Shown here: one piece after another, positions 31,460 through 40,099 of the stretch | How the letters are laid out: the number at the start of each line of letters is the position of its first letter | Position numbering within the stretch: the first letter of the stretch is position 1 | From: a virus | DNA: 64,000 nt | IMG/VR virus record: IMGVR_UViG_3300034684_000292 | Span: 1 to 64,000 of that record | Reading direction: 5' to 3' (one strand) | Program-made: the position numbers and the translations under genes | Notes under the pieces: generated by a model | Told to the model about the DNA's origin: nothing | The model's database searches: none | The model's input: the letters and a program-made list of their open reading frames with translations, nothing else

Positions 31460-33001
31460 TTATAAAATATTATTGATGCTTTTTATTCCACTCAAATAAA
31501 CATTACCCTCGTAAGTAGCATTTATCTTTATAAACTTCTTTGCATTATTAAAAACCGCATAAGACAAAGGACATTCATCCAACGGATAGATACATATCGG
31601 TTCTTTCTTATCCGGATGTTGTCTAAGTATCCTACCGATAGCCTGTTCGGTATCCTTTAACGGCAAATCCAATATCAATGTATCCAATCTGTCAATATCG
31701 AGACCCTCTTTTGCCAATTGCATAACACCCAATATGAGTTTGCAGTCGTTTTGCAAAAACTTTCTGTCGGTTTCGTTCATTTTGTTTGTTTCAGAAATAA
31801 CAAGTATCGGCTTATACTTGCCGAATATTTTATACATGGCTTTGAGTGTATCCTTTCGTTTAGACAGAAACAGTACGGTTCTTCCTTTATCAAGACTTTC
31901 CTTAACCACTTTGGTTAGAACTTTTCTCCTTTTGGAATTCTCAGTTAAATAACTTTCCACAGTCGTGTACTGTAATTTCTCTGCCTTACTTAGTGCTCTG
32001 CGTATCTCAAAATACACCGACTTTGTAATAACCCTATCATTAAGGTCTTTAATCAAATCGTCCTCATAATTCTTTGGAGGTTTAAATTCGCAAAAACTTT
32101 CAGTAAAGTTAACGGAAACATTTTTAAATTCCAAATAGTCCAAAACTTTCTGAGTAACAAACTTCCTGTTTACTGCACCTCTTACTTCAATGCCCGTAGG
32201 TATCGTATAAACTTTAGCCGGTGGAAATCTGCTATCCATTTTCATGTAATGGCCGAAATGATACTTTAAAATTTTATGAACTCCGTCAGCCCTGCGAAAT
32301 GTAGCCGTAAGTGCAGTTCTGAATTTTGCAGGTATTTCGTTTAGTATTGGTAAATAAGTTTCTGCACCGACTCTGTGTGCTTCATCCAATATTACGTGTC
32401 CTATATTTTTGATTAACTCCTTAGGTAATATTCTCACCGAAAAAGTATCCATTACGATAATGGTAAAATCGTTATCCGTTTGTATTTCCTTATCCGTTGA
32501 GGTAACAACAACCGAAGTACAATCCGTAAATTCTTCAATTCGTTCTTTCCATTGATTTGCCAAATAATAAGTGGGAACTAAAATCATGGTCTTAACTCCC
32601 CTCATCAATGCAATATATAAAGCTATCACGGTTTTACCTGAACCGCAGCTTGCCTCAATAAGAATGCCTGTACTTCTATTTATATCATCCAAATTGTCAT
32701 TGATAAATGTTTCCTGATAGTCCCTCAGTTTTTTGTTGAATCTAACGGTGGAAAGTTTCTCACCTGTCCAACTTAGTTTATCGGGCTCACCAAAATAATA
32801 TCTCGGCAAAACATATTTGTCTTCTTCCTTAGTTAAGTAACAAATATACTTCTCGATTTTTTTGTAAAACCTACCATGTCCAAATCTGACAAAATTCTCA
32901 TACTCCGGATTAGGTAAAGTCAAATCGGTTATTACTTCATCCAACGTGGTTCCACGTGAGACTATTTCCTTTTCGGTTAAATAGAGATTACTTTCTTTCA
33001 T
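31460..33001 (-). CDS. SF2 DNA helicase (UvsW/RAD25-like)
   Basis: A 513-residue superfamily 2 helicase. A LRDYQ Q-type motif sits at 92-96. Walker A is EASCGSGKT (116-124), and the DEAH box is VILDEAHRVGAE (206-209). TATFRRADG is motif III, and motif VI is QAIGRILRQHP near residue 463. UvsW-type helicases branch-migrate and unwind recombination and origin R-loops. It is the first long gene of the DNA-metabolism module. A 50-residue gene upstream overlaps its start (ATGA). Confidence 0.88.
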   Translation of the reverse strand: MKESNLYLTEKEIVSRGTTLDEVITDLTLPNPEYENFVRFGHGRFYKKIEKYICYLTKEEDKYVLPRYYFGEPDKLSWTGEKLSTVRFNKKLRDYQETFINDNLDDINRSTGILIEASCGSGKTVIALYIALMRGVKTMILVPTYYLANQWKERIEEFTDCTSVVVTSTDKEIQTDNDFTIIVMDTFSVRILPKELIKNIGHVILDEAHRVGAETYLPILNEIPAKFRTALTATFRRADGVHKILKYHFGHYMKMDSRFPPAKVYTIPTGIEVRGAVNRKFVTQKVLDYLEFKNVSVNFTESFCEFKPPKNYEDDLIKDLNDRVITKSVYFEIRRALSKAEKLQYTTVESYLTENSKRRKVLTKVVKESLDKGRTVLFLSKRKDTLKAMYKIFGKYKPILVISETNKMNETDRKFLQNDCKLILGVMQLAKEGLDIDRLDTLILDLPLKDTEQAIGRILRQHPDKKEPICIYPLDECPLSYAVFNNAKKFIKINATYEGNVYLSGIKSINNIL

Positions 33002-33150
33002 ATTCCAAAATTGTCCAACCTTGTTGCTGCACCAATCAGTTTTATATTACTTTTAAAGATTAAATTCTTATATAATATAAATATATAATACTTATAGGTC
33101 TGCACCTTAGTCCATTCTTTTATGAATTTTAGCGCCTTTAAAACTCTCAT
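32998..33150 (-). CDS. 50-residue hypothetical protein coupled to the helicase
   Basis: A short frame read from the gap: ATG at 33150, TGA at 32998-33000 overlapping the helicase ATG. The product is basic and aromatic (KFIKEWTKVQTYKYYIFILY near residues 8-27). It lies downstream of the promoter at 33183..33214. The stop/start overlap supports translation, but the A+T-rich codons keep this tentative; it may be a leader peptide. Confidence 0.4.
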   Translation of the reverse strand: MRVLKALKFIKEWTKVQTYKYYIFILYKNLIFKSNIKLIGAATRLDNFGI

Positions 33151-33164
33151 TTTTGCATAAAATT

Positions 33165-33223
33165 TTCGGGTTGAAAGGAATATAAATATACATAAAACTA
33201 TTTATACTTCCAAACAACCCGAA
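33165..33223. repeat. 9-bp inverted repeat flanking the helicase promoter
   Basis: TTCGGGTTG at 33165-33173 and CAACCCGAA at 33215-33223 are exact reverse complements separated by 41 bp that contain both boxes of the promoter 33183..33214. It could be an operator pair, or a long-loop hairpin ending the structural transcript. Confidence 0.55.
33183..33214 (-). promoter_or_regulatory. Promoter for the helicase unit
   Basis: TTTG (33214-33211, extended TTTGGAA), 20 bp, then TATATTTA (33190-33183). It marks the boundary between the structural genes and the DNA-metabolism genes. Confidence 0.65.
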
Positions 33224-33250
33224 GATTATTTTTAAGTGTATGAAAATGAG

Positions 33251-34456
33251 TTATTTAAGATAAAATTCGATAATACTTGCCGGTATCTGTATTAGTGTAT
33301 CTGTACCAAGTTTGCCCATATTTGTATATGCCGAAGTTTTATTTTCGCCCACAAACCACGTATCTGTTTGTCCAGACCAAGTTATTGCTAAACCAATAAA
33401 AGGCTCTCCATTATTCAGGAAAATTCCATATACAGGAGTAACAACTCCCGTTCCATATATTACTAAATTGACATTGTTTAGAAGAGCTGTTATCTGTGCT
33501 CCAACTGAATAGGCACTAAAAGTTCTTGCAGTGGGTGAAGTAACAAGTGTCCCACCCGTGTATGCATTCTGTGGAACAGCTATCTTATTGTAAGGAATAA
33601 TGAAAGATGTTTGTGCATCCGAAAGACTAATAACGTACATATAAAGATGCCTCGTATTTCCATCCGTAGTTATATTTATAGTTGGAATATCCAAAAATAG
33701 TCTTCCTCTTTTATGAATTAATTTTGCCCCATTAATTTCAGGAAGTGAAGAATCCGATTTTAATGTAACATAAGCTTCCGATATAGCAGGGTCTTCATAT
33801 TCAATTCTGTTGGAAACAACACTTAATGCTTCATCATAAGACATTCCATTGTTGATTTTTGAAGGAACGGAAGTATTGTATTTAAATTTTCCTCCTTGAA
33901 ATAACAGTGAACTTCCTCTCGGAATTCCATTAACAGTAACAGAAAAATTGAGTCCGATTCTTTCAATTTTTGCAACAATTCCAATCAGATTGTTCAGAGT
34001 ATTAGGGGTTTCCGTAAGAACGTATGTCTCATTAGAGTACACCTCATGGTCGGCAGCTGCCTTAGATGTTCCATCCGTGAAAAAAGCGCCGGATATTTTC
34101 CTACCGGCATCACCTGCATAATCGACAATACTCTTAGTAGCCGTAAGACACATAAAAACAGGTACTGTTCCGTAAGGAGCAACAAGTGGAGTTGAAGCCG
34201 GTGGAGTAAATGCCACACCTTCAATTTCCATATAGGTACATGTAGGAGTAACCGTAATATTTCCGTTTGAATAAGAAACAGTAACATCCAAATCGGTAAT
34301 AAATCCCACTCTTCGGTCAAGAGCCTTACCCTGTTCGGTAAGTTGAGTAATCTGTCTGTTCAAATCGGGAGCCGTAATTAAATTTGGAGCCCCCTTAAAG
34401 ATTGTTTTTGCAATCTTTTTAGCCTTGTCAAAAGGTTTGTCTAATATTGCACTCAT
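33251..34456 (-). CDS. Baseplate-proximal tail fibre protein
   Basis: A 401-residue protein, the last gene of the virion operon, overlapping the gpI-like gene by 4 bases. The N-terminus is helical and basic (KPFDKAKKIAKTIFKG), then a coiled segment (NRQITQLTEQGKALDRR), then a long Thr/Ser/Val-rich beta body. In P2-like and T4-like orders the genes after gpI encode fibres, so it is likely the fibre or adaptor attached to the baseplate. No collagen repeats or chaperone domain seen. Confidence 0.72.
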   Translation of the reverse strand: MSAILDKPFDKAKKIAKTIFKGAPNLITAPDLNRQITQLTEQGKALDRRVGFITDLDVTVSYSNGNITVTPTCTYMEIEGVAFTPPASTPLVAPYGTVPVFMCLTATKSIVDYAGDAGRKISGAFFTDGTSKAAADHEVYSNETYVLTETPNTLNNLIGIVAKIERIGLNFSVTVNGIPRGSSLLFQGGKFKYNTSVPSKINNGMSYDEALSVVSNRIEYEDPAISEAYVTLKSDSSLPEINGAKLIHKRGRLFLDIPTINITTDGNTRHLYMYVISLSDAQTSFIIPYNKIAVPQNAYTGGTLVTSPTARTFSAYSVGAQITALLNNVNLVIYGTGVVTPVYGIFLNNGEPFIGLAITWSGQTDTWFVGENKTSAYTNMGKLGTDTLIQIPASIIEFYLK

Positions 34457-35097
34457 ATATAGTAACTGTTTAAAAGTTTATGGAAATAAAAATCTGTACC
34501 CGCTTGGAAAGTGAAGTTTATGGTTACCTGTTGACCAAAGCCGAGTTGTTCCTTAATATTTGAACGTATATAATCCTCAATAACTATTCTTTCATCTTCA
34601 TGAGCCCCATCAAAATACAAAGATTTGATGGTAAAACTTATCGATACGGGGCTTGTTAAGTCTTCCGTATCACCCACAAGAAAATAACCTATATCCTCAG
34701 AATCATTAAACAAAGTTCCCTGTGTTTTTGAATCCAATAAAAGAAAAGTAGGATAACTCCAATAATCCGAATCATCAACTGTAACCTCACCCAGAGTAAG
34801 TACACTTAACCACAATTCGAGTCCGATTTTACTTCCACGAAGTCCCGTTATTGTACCCACATTAAGTAAATATTGCTGAATAATCTGTACCGGCATACTC
34901 GCAGGAATATAAACTCCATAATCCGCAAGTTGCATGGTCATCCATTTTCTGTTTAGAAACAAAACAGGGTTATGAAGTTTAACCGCCCTTGATATTTCCG
35001 AGAATTTGTAGTCATACAGAGCATCCAACACATCTATAAAATCCGATGTATTTACACCCTGTATGGCTGCCTCAGGTATTCTTTTCCTAAATTGCAT
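34453..35097 (-). CDS. Baseplate wedge protein, P2 gpI-like
   Basis: A 214-residue protein directly after the gpJ-like gene, which is the canonical J-I order. The N-terminal region (PEAAIQGVNTSDFIDVLDAL) and the LNVGTITGLRGSKIGLELWL segment resemble gpI/phage tail protein I. The C-terminal half is beta-rich. It would link wedge protein gpJ to the fibre encoded next. It overlaps gpJ by 11 bases. Confidence 0.72.
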   Translation of the reverse strand: MQFRKRIPEAAIQGVNTSDFIDVLDALYDYKFSEISRAVKLHNPVLFLNRKWMTMQLADYGVYIPASMPVQIIQQYLLNVGTITGLRGSKIGLELWLSVLTLGEVTVDDSDYWSYPTFLLLDSKTQGTLFNDSEDIGYFLVGDTEDLTSPVSISFTIKSLYFDGAHEDERIVIEDYIRSNIKEQLGFGQQVTINFTFQAGTDFYFHKLLNSYYI

Positions 35098-36595
35098 TTA
35101 CTCTGACTGTTATTGCCTCCGAAGGAGTTGTTCTGAATATTTCCGTTTCACTCAAATAAACATCGGGAAGAATCTTTTCAGTACCATCGAAGTACTTAAA
35201 AGCCACACTTTGTATTCCTGTCAAAGAAGTTCTTATAGCCATCTCCACATTTGCCTTAATGAAATTTCCACCATACTTGGCATTGATTCGGGGGTTGGTA
35301 AAATCCTGTATAACCCTTGTAACTCCTTCGGTAACGGTGCTCATATTGGTTCCATAAGCAACTATAACCTCAACAACTACCTTAGTCGCCGTAAGAGAAA
35401 TTTTTTCCAGAAGGTTTACATAGTTATTGTCAACATACCTGCCTACATATCCCGCCATAAGTGTGGGATGAAAATCTTCCGCAAGTATGGCAATTTCCGA
35501 AACGGTAAGATTATCCGAAACTCCCTTAGGAATTACATAATAAATAACTTCCCTTCCGCTTAAAACTACTTTGGCTTGATGTACAAACGAAAAACCTTTC
35601 AATATTTGTTCGGCTACTTTTTCGTTTATTGCTGCACGTTTTGTACCAAAATACAACGGTGCTTTTTCTTTTATTGCCGATAATGGTTCGGGGTCTGCAC
35701 CGTTTAATGCAGGTGTAACCATTAACGCCGAAAGAATAGGTCTCTCAGGTAAACTGTCATGTACTACTGCCACATTTGTATCCATGTTACCCTTACTACC
35801 GATAGTTGTTCTGTAACCGACCCTTATAAGTTTTCCCGTTGCAGGAGTTAACCCGTATCCATCACTTCCGAAGTAAATAGTAACTTCACCGTTTTCCTCA
35901 GGTAGTGCGATGTAATGAGGGCTATCCGAAGAAGACCTTCCGAAGTTATTAACTCTCGTGTATCTTATATTGTCGATAATTACGTAAATACTGTCAATAT
36001 CTATATTCTTTTTGCTCAAAAATATGTTGTGCCCGTTATAAGTAACATCTTCGGCAATATGTGTACCTTCTTTTAGAATTACTTGTTTTGACAGTTCCGC
36101 AGAAGAAATTTCCACAGTAAAAGCCTCATCATTCGTAAATTCGATACCTCCGACCGCAATAGTTACATCTCCTCGTTCGTATGTAACTTCCTCCCCCGCA
36201 ACAAATTGAAGTGAAAAAGTTGCCGAAGCACCCTTACATGTTGTGGGAATGTATCCCATAGAAGAAGCCCGTGAAAAAGCATTACTGTAAGACCTCATCT
36301 TGCGTAAAATGCTCTCATTTGCAAAAGCATTGATGTACCAGAAATCCTTTTCGGAAAATAATGCCATAAGCTCAACCAAAAACATCCCAAAATCAGACTT
36401 GCTCCTGTCAGTCCATTGAGGAAACAATGAATCCGCAAGCGAATTTGCCTTATCGACCATCTGTATCATTGTTACATTAGTCAATAAGTCCTCTTCCGGT
36501 ATAATCAAAAATTGAGAATATCTCTGCAATTTCTGTAATGTCGATAAATCCAGAGAATTGAAATATTCTATAAGTTGTTCCTTAGTCTGAGCCAT
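35087..36595 (-). CDS. Baseplate wedge protein, gpJ/gp6-like
   Basis: A 502-residue protein with the baseplate J-like layout. The helical N-terminus includes QWTDRSKSDFGMFLVELMAL, followed by a beta domain with an EENGEVTIYFGSDGYGL motif near residue 236. The C-terminal part is repetitive alpha/beta (FTNPRINAKYGGNFIKANVE). gpJ-like proteins form the wedge ring of contractile tails. Its neighbours are gp25-like and gpI-like genes, as in P2, T4 and other contractile systems. Confidence 0.85.
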   Translation of the reverse strand: MAQTKEQLIEYFNSLDLSTLQKLQRYSQFLIIPEEDLLTNVTMIQMVDKANSLADSLFPQWTDRSKSDFGMFLVELMALFSEKDFWYINAFANESILRKMRSYSNAFSRASSMGYIPTTCKGASATFSLQFVAGEEVTYERGDVTIAVGGIEFTNDEAFTVEISSAELSKQVILKEGTHIAEDVTYNGHNIFLSKKNIDIDSIYVIIDNIRYTRVNNFGRSSSDSPHYIALPEENGEVTIYFGSDGYGLTPATGKLIRVGYRTTIGSKGNMDTNVAVVHDSLPERPILSALMVTPALNGADPEPLSAIKEKAPLYFGTKRAAINEKVAEQILKGFSFVHQAKVVLSGREVIYYVIPKGVSDNLTVSEIAILAEDFHPTLMAGYVGRYVDNNYVNLLEKISLTATKVVVEVIVAYGTNMSTVTEGVTRVIQDFTNPRINAKYGGNFIKANVEMAIRTSLTGIQSVAFKYFDGTEKILPDVYLSETEIFRTTPSEAITVRVNAI

Positions 36596-36596
36596 G

Positions 36597-36959
36597 TCAT
36601 ATAAATATTACATCATTAATTTTAGTCTTGTCATCAAGTATGACCTCATAATTGAGTAAAAGATGGTACTCCGTTCTGTTGGAAACATCATAACCAATAT
36701 CCATACCCTTAACTTTAATGTTCGGAACGTACTGTTCAAGTCCTTTTTGGAGCTTACCGAGAATCAAAGTTCTGTTAAGCTGCAAAGTTGACAGAGGTTT
36801 CTGCACCAAAGATAAGAAATCTGCTCCATAATCGGAAAGATAAACCCTAAATTTATCGAAGGTACAGTAAAACCATAAAGAATCTTTTACTTTTATGTTT
36901 CCTTCGGTAAGCTGAAACCTTCCGTTCTGTAATTGAAATCTGCAAGTTAGTCCTCTCAT
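36597..36959 (-). CDS. Baseplate wedge protein, gp25/gpW-like
   Basis: A 120-residue protein in the gp25/lysozyme-like wedge position immediately before gpJ. The central SLVQKPLSTLQLNRTLILGKLQ helix and the C-terminal RTEYHLLLNYEVIL strand fit the family. The N-terminus is beta-rich. It would join the sheath to the wedge. It lies 1 base from the gpJ start. Confidence 0.7.
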   Translation of the reverse strand: MRGLTCRFQLQNGRFQLTEGNIKVKDSLWFYCTFDKFRVYLSDYGADFLSLVQKPLSTLQLNRTLILGKLQKGLEQYVPNIKVKGMDIGYDVSNRTEYHLLLNYEVILDDKTKINDVIFI

Positions 36960-36960
36960 G

Positions 36961-37233
36961 TTAATTAATTTTTGCCGGTTTTATAGATGTAACAGTAGCC
37001 GGCCCGGATGCCGTAGTTACACTTATATGCGTATTATTCACAACTATGTCTCCACTCTGAACGTATGAATGTACAGATTTGGCCACTACTTCCGCAATTT
37101 TTCCTACAACTGTATCAATAATGGCCTCAGGACTTTCATCCTCATTACCGTTTTGAGCATTTAGTGATTGTTCAATGAGTGCATCCTTAATGCCCTCAAA
37201 CAAATCCTTTTTTAGTTTACTTACATCAAGCAT
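36961..37233 (-). CDS. Small baseplate-module protein
   Basis: A 90-residue protein with a helical first half and a Val/Thr-rich beta C-terminus (GDIVVNNTHISVTTASGPAT). It lies between the spike-base and gp25-like genes, where small spike or PAAR-tip proteins are usual. No PAAR motif is visible; the C-terminal repeated strands could form a small trimeric beta tip. Confidence 0.6.
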   Translation of the reverse strand: MLDVSKLKKDLFEGIKDALIEQSLNAQNGNEDESPEAIIDTVVGKIAEVVAKSVHSYVQSGDIVVNNTHISVTTASGPATVTSIKPAKIN

Positions 37234-37651
37234 CTTTTAATGGTTTAATAAGATTCTCAATTTCCTCCAAATCGGTCTTTATTTCGGTGAGTTTCTGAAT
37301 CGTATTCGGCATAAAAGGCATTGGCCCGATAGCCGTATTTGTCTTAGCCTTTAACAGCAACTCCACTAATTCCATATTTATACTTAGAAGCCGTTCAAAC
37401 AGATTATAATTTTCCGAATTTGCACCCTTTACAGGATAAAATCCAATAATAAAACTGTTATCGGTTTTACCCTCATACGTAAGAAGCGCCAGAAAAGAAT
37501 CCTTGTTTTCATCAATCCATTTTTGGGAAGGAATAGGAACATCCATACCCGTAACGGCAATGGGAGCATAAAAATGTTCACCCGTTCTGCGCTTTACTTG
37601 GTATAAGTTACCCTTAGTTTTACCCGTAATTTTAGCAAATTCAATCATCAT
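37226..37651 (-). CDS. OB-fold baseplate spike/hub protein (gpV/gp5 N-terminal-like)
   Basis: A 141-residue protein. The N-terminal 80 residues read as an OB-like beta barrel (GNLYQVKRRTGEHFYAPIAV, then DSFLALLTYEGKTDNSFIIGFY), as in the gpV/gp5 spike base. The C-terminus is helical and coiled-coil-like, unlike a beta-helix needle, so the tip may be in the next small gene. It overlaps the hub gene by 4 bases. Confidence 0.65.
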   Translation of the reverse strand: MMIEFAKITGKTKGNLYQVKRRTGEHFYAPIAVTGMDVPIPSQKWIDENKDSFLALLTYEGKTDNSFIIGFYPVKGANSENYNLFERLLSINMELVELLLKAKTNTAIGPMPFMPNTIQKLTEIKTDLEEIENLIKPLKDA

Positions 37652-39018
37652 TTCCTAAATTCTAATTCGGTAATTGGCCCCTGACTACCCCATATATGTT
37701 TCAATCCCATAAGTAAATATTTGCCCTCAGAAGTTTTTGAAGTGTATCTTAGTATTCCTCGAACATTGTACACTTGTTGGGAACGTATCCGTAAATCCTG
37801 TGCACAAGTTGCAGTTACAGTAATTCCCATAAGTGCCCTGTCAAAAACAGCCATTTCCTCATCATATACCTCCTTAATTCGATAATAATACCTCGCGAAA
37901 TTTGGACTTTCATCCTCAGGATTCTTAACTCCACTCGACCACTCCAAAGAAGTAGGGTCAGAGTTTCTTATTTTCTCAGCAATATCGGGTCTATTCTCAT
38001 GAATATATTGAATGCGTGATTCATCCAATTCATAAAATCTTACAACACGTTTACCGTCCTGTTCTGTAATTTCGGCAATAGCTTCAGTATACTCACCCGT
38101 TTCCTTGTTAAAGTACATGGCAGACCTCGAAACAGAAGCCGCCATAGATATGTCCTCATCAATAGTAACATCCCATATTAATCTTGGTCGATTATACTCT
38201 AAATATCTTTGGCTGTGCATCTCTTCATCCCGAATATCCTTTACTCCATAAGTACCTTGAAGAGGATAAAGAAAGTTTATTTCCTCATTATAAGAACGAG
38301 AAGCCTTTTCGGTATCTATAAAATAAAGTTTTTCAACACCATCTTCGTATGAAATCCATAATGTACACCCATGTTGTGTAGCCAATTCATTTAAGAATGC
38401 CCAATCGGTAACTCCTTTTTGATGTTTGGCCGATTCGAGAGTAAACGATTTATTTGCAACTTTCTTAGGAAGAATAATAGCACCAATTTCCACACCATCC
38501 TCTTTTGAGATTCCCTCAATAACTTCCCGTAACTGAATACTGTCTTTTCCTTTTAAGAAATTTCTTGAACTGTCCGGGTCAGGATACGTAATGTACTTTG
38601 GCTCTTTCCCCATTTGAGTATATCCGTAACTGTATGCAGTAACAGTGAATTTTGCCCTTCCGTTGTTTGGCAATTCGGTTCTTATGCGTACAATGGTTCC
38701 GGAAAATACTTTTCGCAATGAACTACCTTCATCCGTATAGAATCCACCATACAATACAACCCATTGACCCCAAATCATTCTTTGAATAAGAACATCCGCA
38801 TCTTTATCAATTGTAAATGTGAGTACGTTCAGTAAACTTGCTTGTTCCTCGTAAATTACATCTCCACCAACAAATGATTCCACATCGATATACTCTCCAT
38901 TATTGTCGAGTAGTTTTTTCTCGCCTCTCGATATAAAGTTATCATCCGATGCAGGTTTAGAGCCCGGAGAATATACTCTTATTTTAAATTCGTTCTGTGT
39001 AGGTCTATACAGTCCCAT
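37648..39018 (-). CDS. Baseplate hub protein, gpD/gp27-like
   Basis: A 456-residue protein with the two-barrel plus connector layout of gpD/gp27 hub proteins. The signature region is WAFLNELATQHGCTLWISYE near residues 205-224, typical of late control D proteins. The C-terminal barrel (RIRSQQVYNVRGILRYTS, then KYLLMGLKHIWG) also fits. It would connect the tail tube to the spike. It overlaps the LysM protein gene by 14 bases. Confidence 0.82.
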   Translation of the reverse strand: MGLYRPTQNEFKIRVYSPGSKPASDDNFISRGEKKLLDNNGEYIDVESFVGGDVIYEEQASLLNVLTFTIDKDADVLIQRMIWGQWVVLYGGFYTDEGSSLRKVFSGTIVRIRTELPNNGRAKFTVTAYSYGYTQMGKEPKYITYPDPDSSRNFLKGKDSIQLREVIEGISKEDGVEIGAIILPKKVANKSFTLESAKHQKGVTDWAFLNELATQHGCTLWISYEDGVEKLYFIDTEKASRSYNEEINFLYPLQGTYGVKDIRDEEMHSQRYLEYNRPRLIWDVTIDEDISMAASVSRSAMYFNKETGEYTEAIAEITEQDGKRVVRFYELDESRIQYIHENRPDIAEKIRNSDPTSLEWSSGVKNPEDESPNFARYYYRIKEVYDEEMAVFDRALMGITVTATCAQDLRIRSQQVYNVRGILRYTSKTSEGKYLLMGLKHIWGSQGPITELEFRK

Positions 39019-39316
39019 AGATTACTTTGTTTGTATCGGAATCCCTGATTATAACCTTAGGAAGTTTCAAAACATCTCCAAGTTTCCAATCATCAGGCAT
39101 TCTTGGAGGGTTATTATCCGCAATATATGTCCACATATAAGATAAACCTCTGCCAAAAATTCTTTCGGCAATTACATACAGGTCTTCATTCGCTTTTACA
39201 ATATATTCGTACCATTCCACAGTTACGGAAGGGTCTTTTATCGGATAATGTGCAACCTTACCTCCCAATAACTGAAAAACAAGTCTTTTTTTGGTATAAA
39301 AATTGGAATTTATCAT
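39005..39316 (-). CDS. LysM-domain baseplate protein
   Basis: A 103-residue protein whose C-terminal half is a LysM unit: KANEDLYVIAERIFGRGLSY, NNPPRMPDDWKLGDVLKLP. LysM-containing small proteins (gpX/gp53 type) sit between the tube initiator and hub in contractile tails, as here. It is 4-base coupled to the CIS-tube protein gene. Confidence 0.78.
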   Translation of the reverse strand: MINSNFYTKKRLVFQLLGGKVAHYPIKDPSVTVEWYEYIVKANEDLYVIAERIFGRGLSYMWTYIADNNPPRMPDDWKLGDVLKLPKVIIRDSDTNKVIYGTV

Positions 39317-40098
39317 TGTATTTTACCCTCCCAATCAATTTGCCTGTTTATATTTGCATATTCCGTAACCGCAAATTCTATATCTACGGTTGCCCTTATA
39401 GGAGTTAAGTCCTTATCAAACAATGTGTAAGTTACAGGAGCACTTTTTACGAAACCTTCCAGATAAATTGGGCCGAGTGCCAATACTACAACATCAGGTG
39501 GTCTAAACTGTACAGAAGTAACTACTCCACCTTCCGCAAATTTAGGTGTGGGTTTATTATCCAATTTTGCAGGGTACAGAAACGACTGTAATCTTTCAAC
39601 CTCAGGAAGTACTCCTCTCTCATGTACCCTTGTTATTGAATAAGCACTTCCCACATAATCGAAATTTCCCGTTTCATCCCTTCCCTCAGGTGATATACTG
39701 TTAGCCTCAGTCGAGTTATACGCAGTAGGTCTGAAAAAAGAAGTCTTGCTTTGCGGTGTATTGTCCAGAAATAATTGAAAAGTTATTATTCTTTCACCAC
39801 CACCGTTCCATATATAGTCGTTATACGCCAAACCCCCATAAGGTCTTACTTCATACAGAGTTTCCTTAACATCGGAAATTTCCGCAGGGTTAAATTGGAA
39901 ATAATAAGCCTCAGAAAAATCAATTTCTCTTTTGCGCAAAGATTCTCTCGGAATCATTATTCCCCTTGTATTTGTGTATCCACGAGGGTATCTTGAAGGG
40001 TTATCCGAAATACTTCCCGAAATTCGTTGAAATATGGAGCGAAATGCTCCCATTCCAACTACTGCTCCTGTACTTATTAAGTCTTTTCGTGTTGCCAT
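39313..40098 (-). CDS. Tail-tube initiator/CIS tube-like baseplate protein
   Basis: A 261-residue protein with YYFQFNPAEISDVKETLYE near residues 66-84 and a GGGERIITFQLFLDNTP strand set. This FNP-...-ITFxLxLD pattern marks the contractile-injection-system tube/hub adaptor family that usually precedes or contains LysM. Here the LysM domain is on the next gene. It bridges tube and hub. Confidence 0.75.
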   Translation of the reverse strand: MATRKDLISTGAVVGMGAFRSIFQRISGSISDNPSRYPRGYTNTRGIMIPRESLRKREIDFSEAYYFQFNPAEISDVKETLYEVRPYGGLAYNDYIWNGGGERIITFQLFLDNTPQSKTSFFRPTAYNSTEANSISPEGRDETGNFDYVGSAYSITRVHERGVLPEVERLQSFLYPAKLDNKPTPKFAEGGVVTSVQFRPPDVVVLALGPIYLEGFVKSAPVTYTLFDKDLTPIRATVDIEFAVTEYANINRQIDWEGKIQ

Positions 40099-40099
40099 A

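Noticed and set aside
33078-33085. TATATTTA box inside the 50-residue gene upstream of the helicase
   Set aside because: No -33 TTTG at 19-21 bp; it sits in A+T-rich coding DNA and a better promoter lies at 33183.
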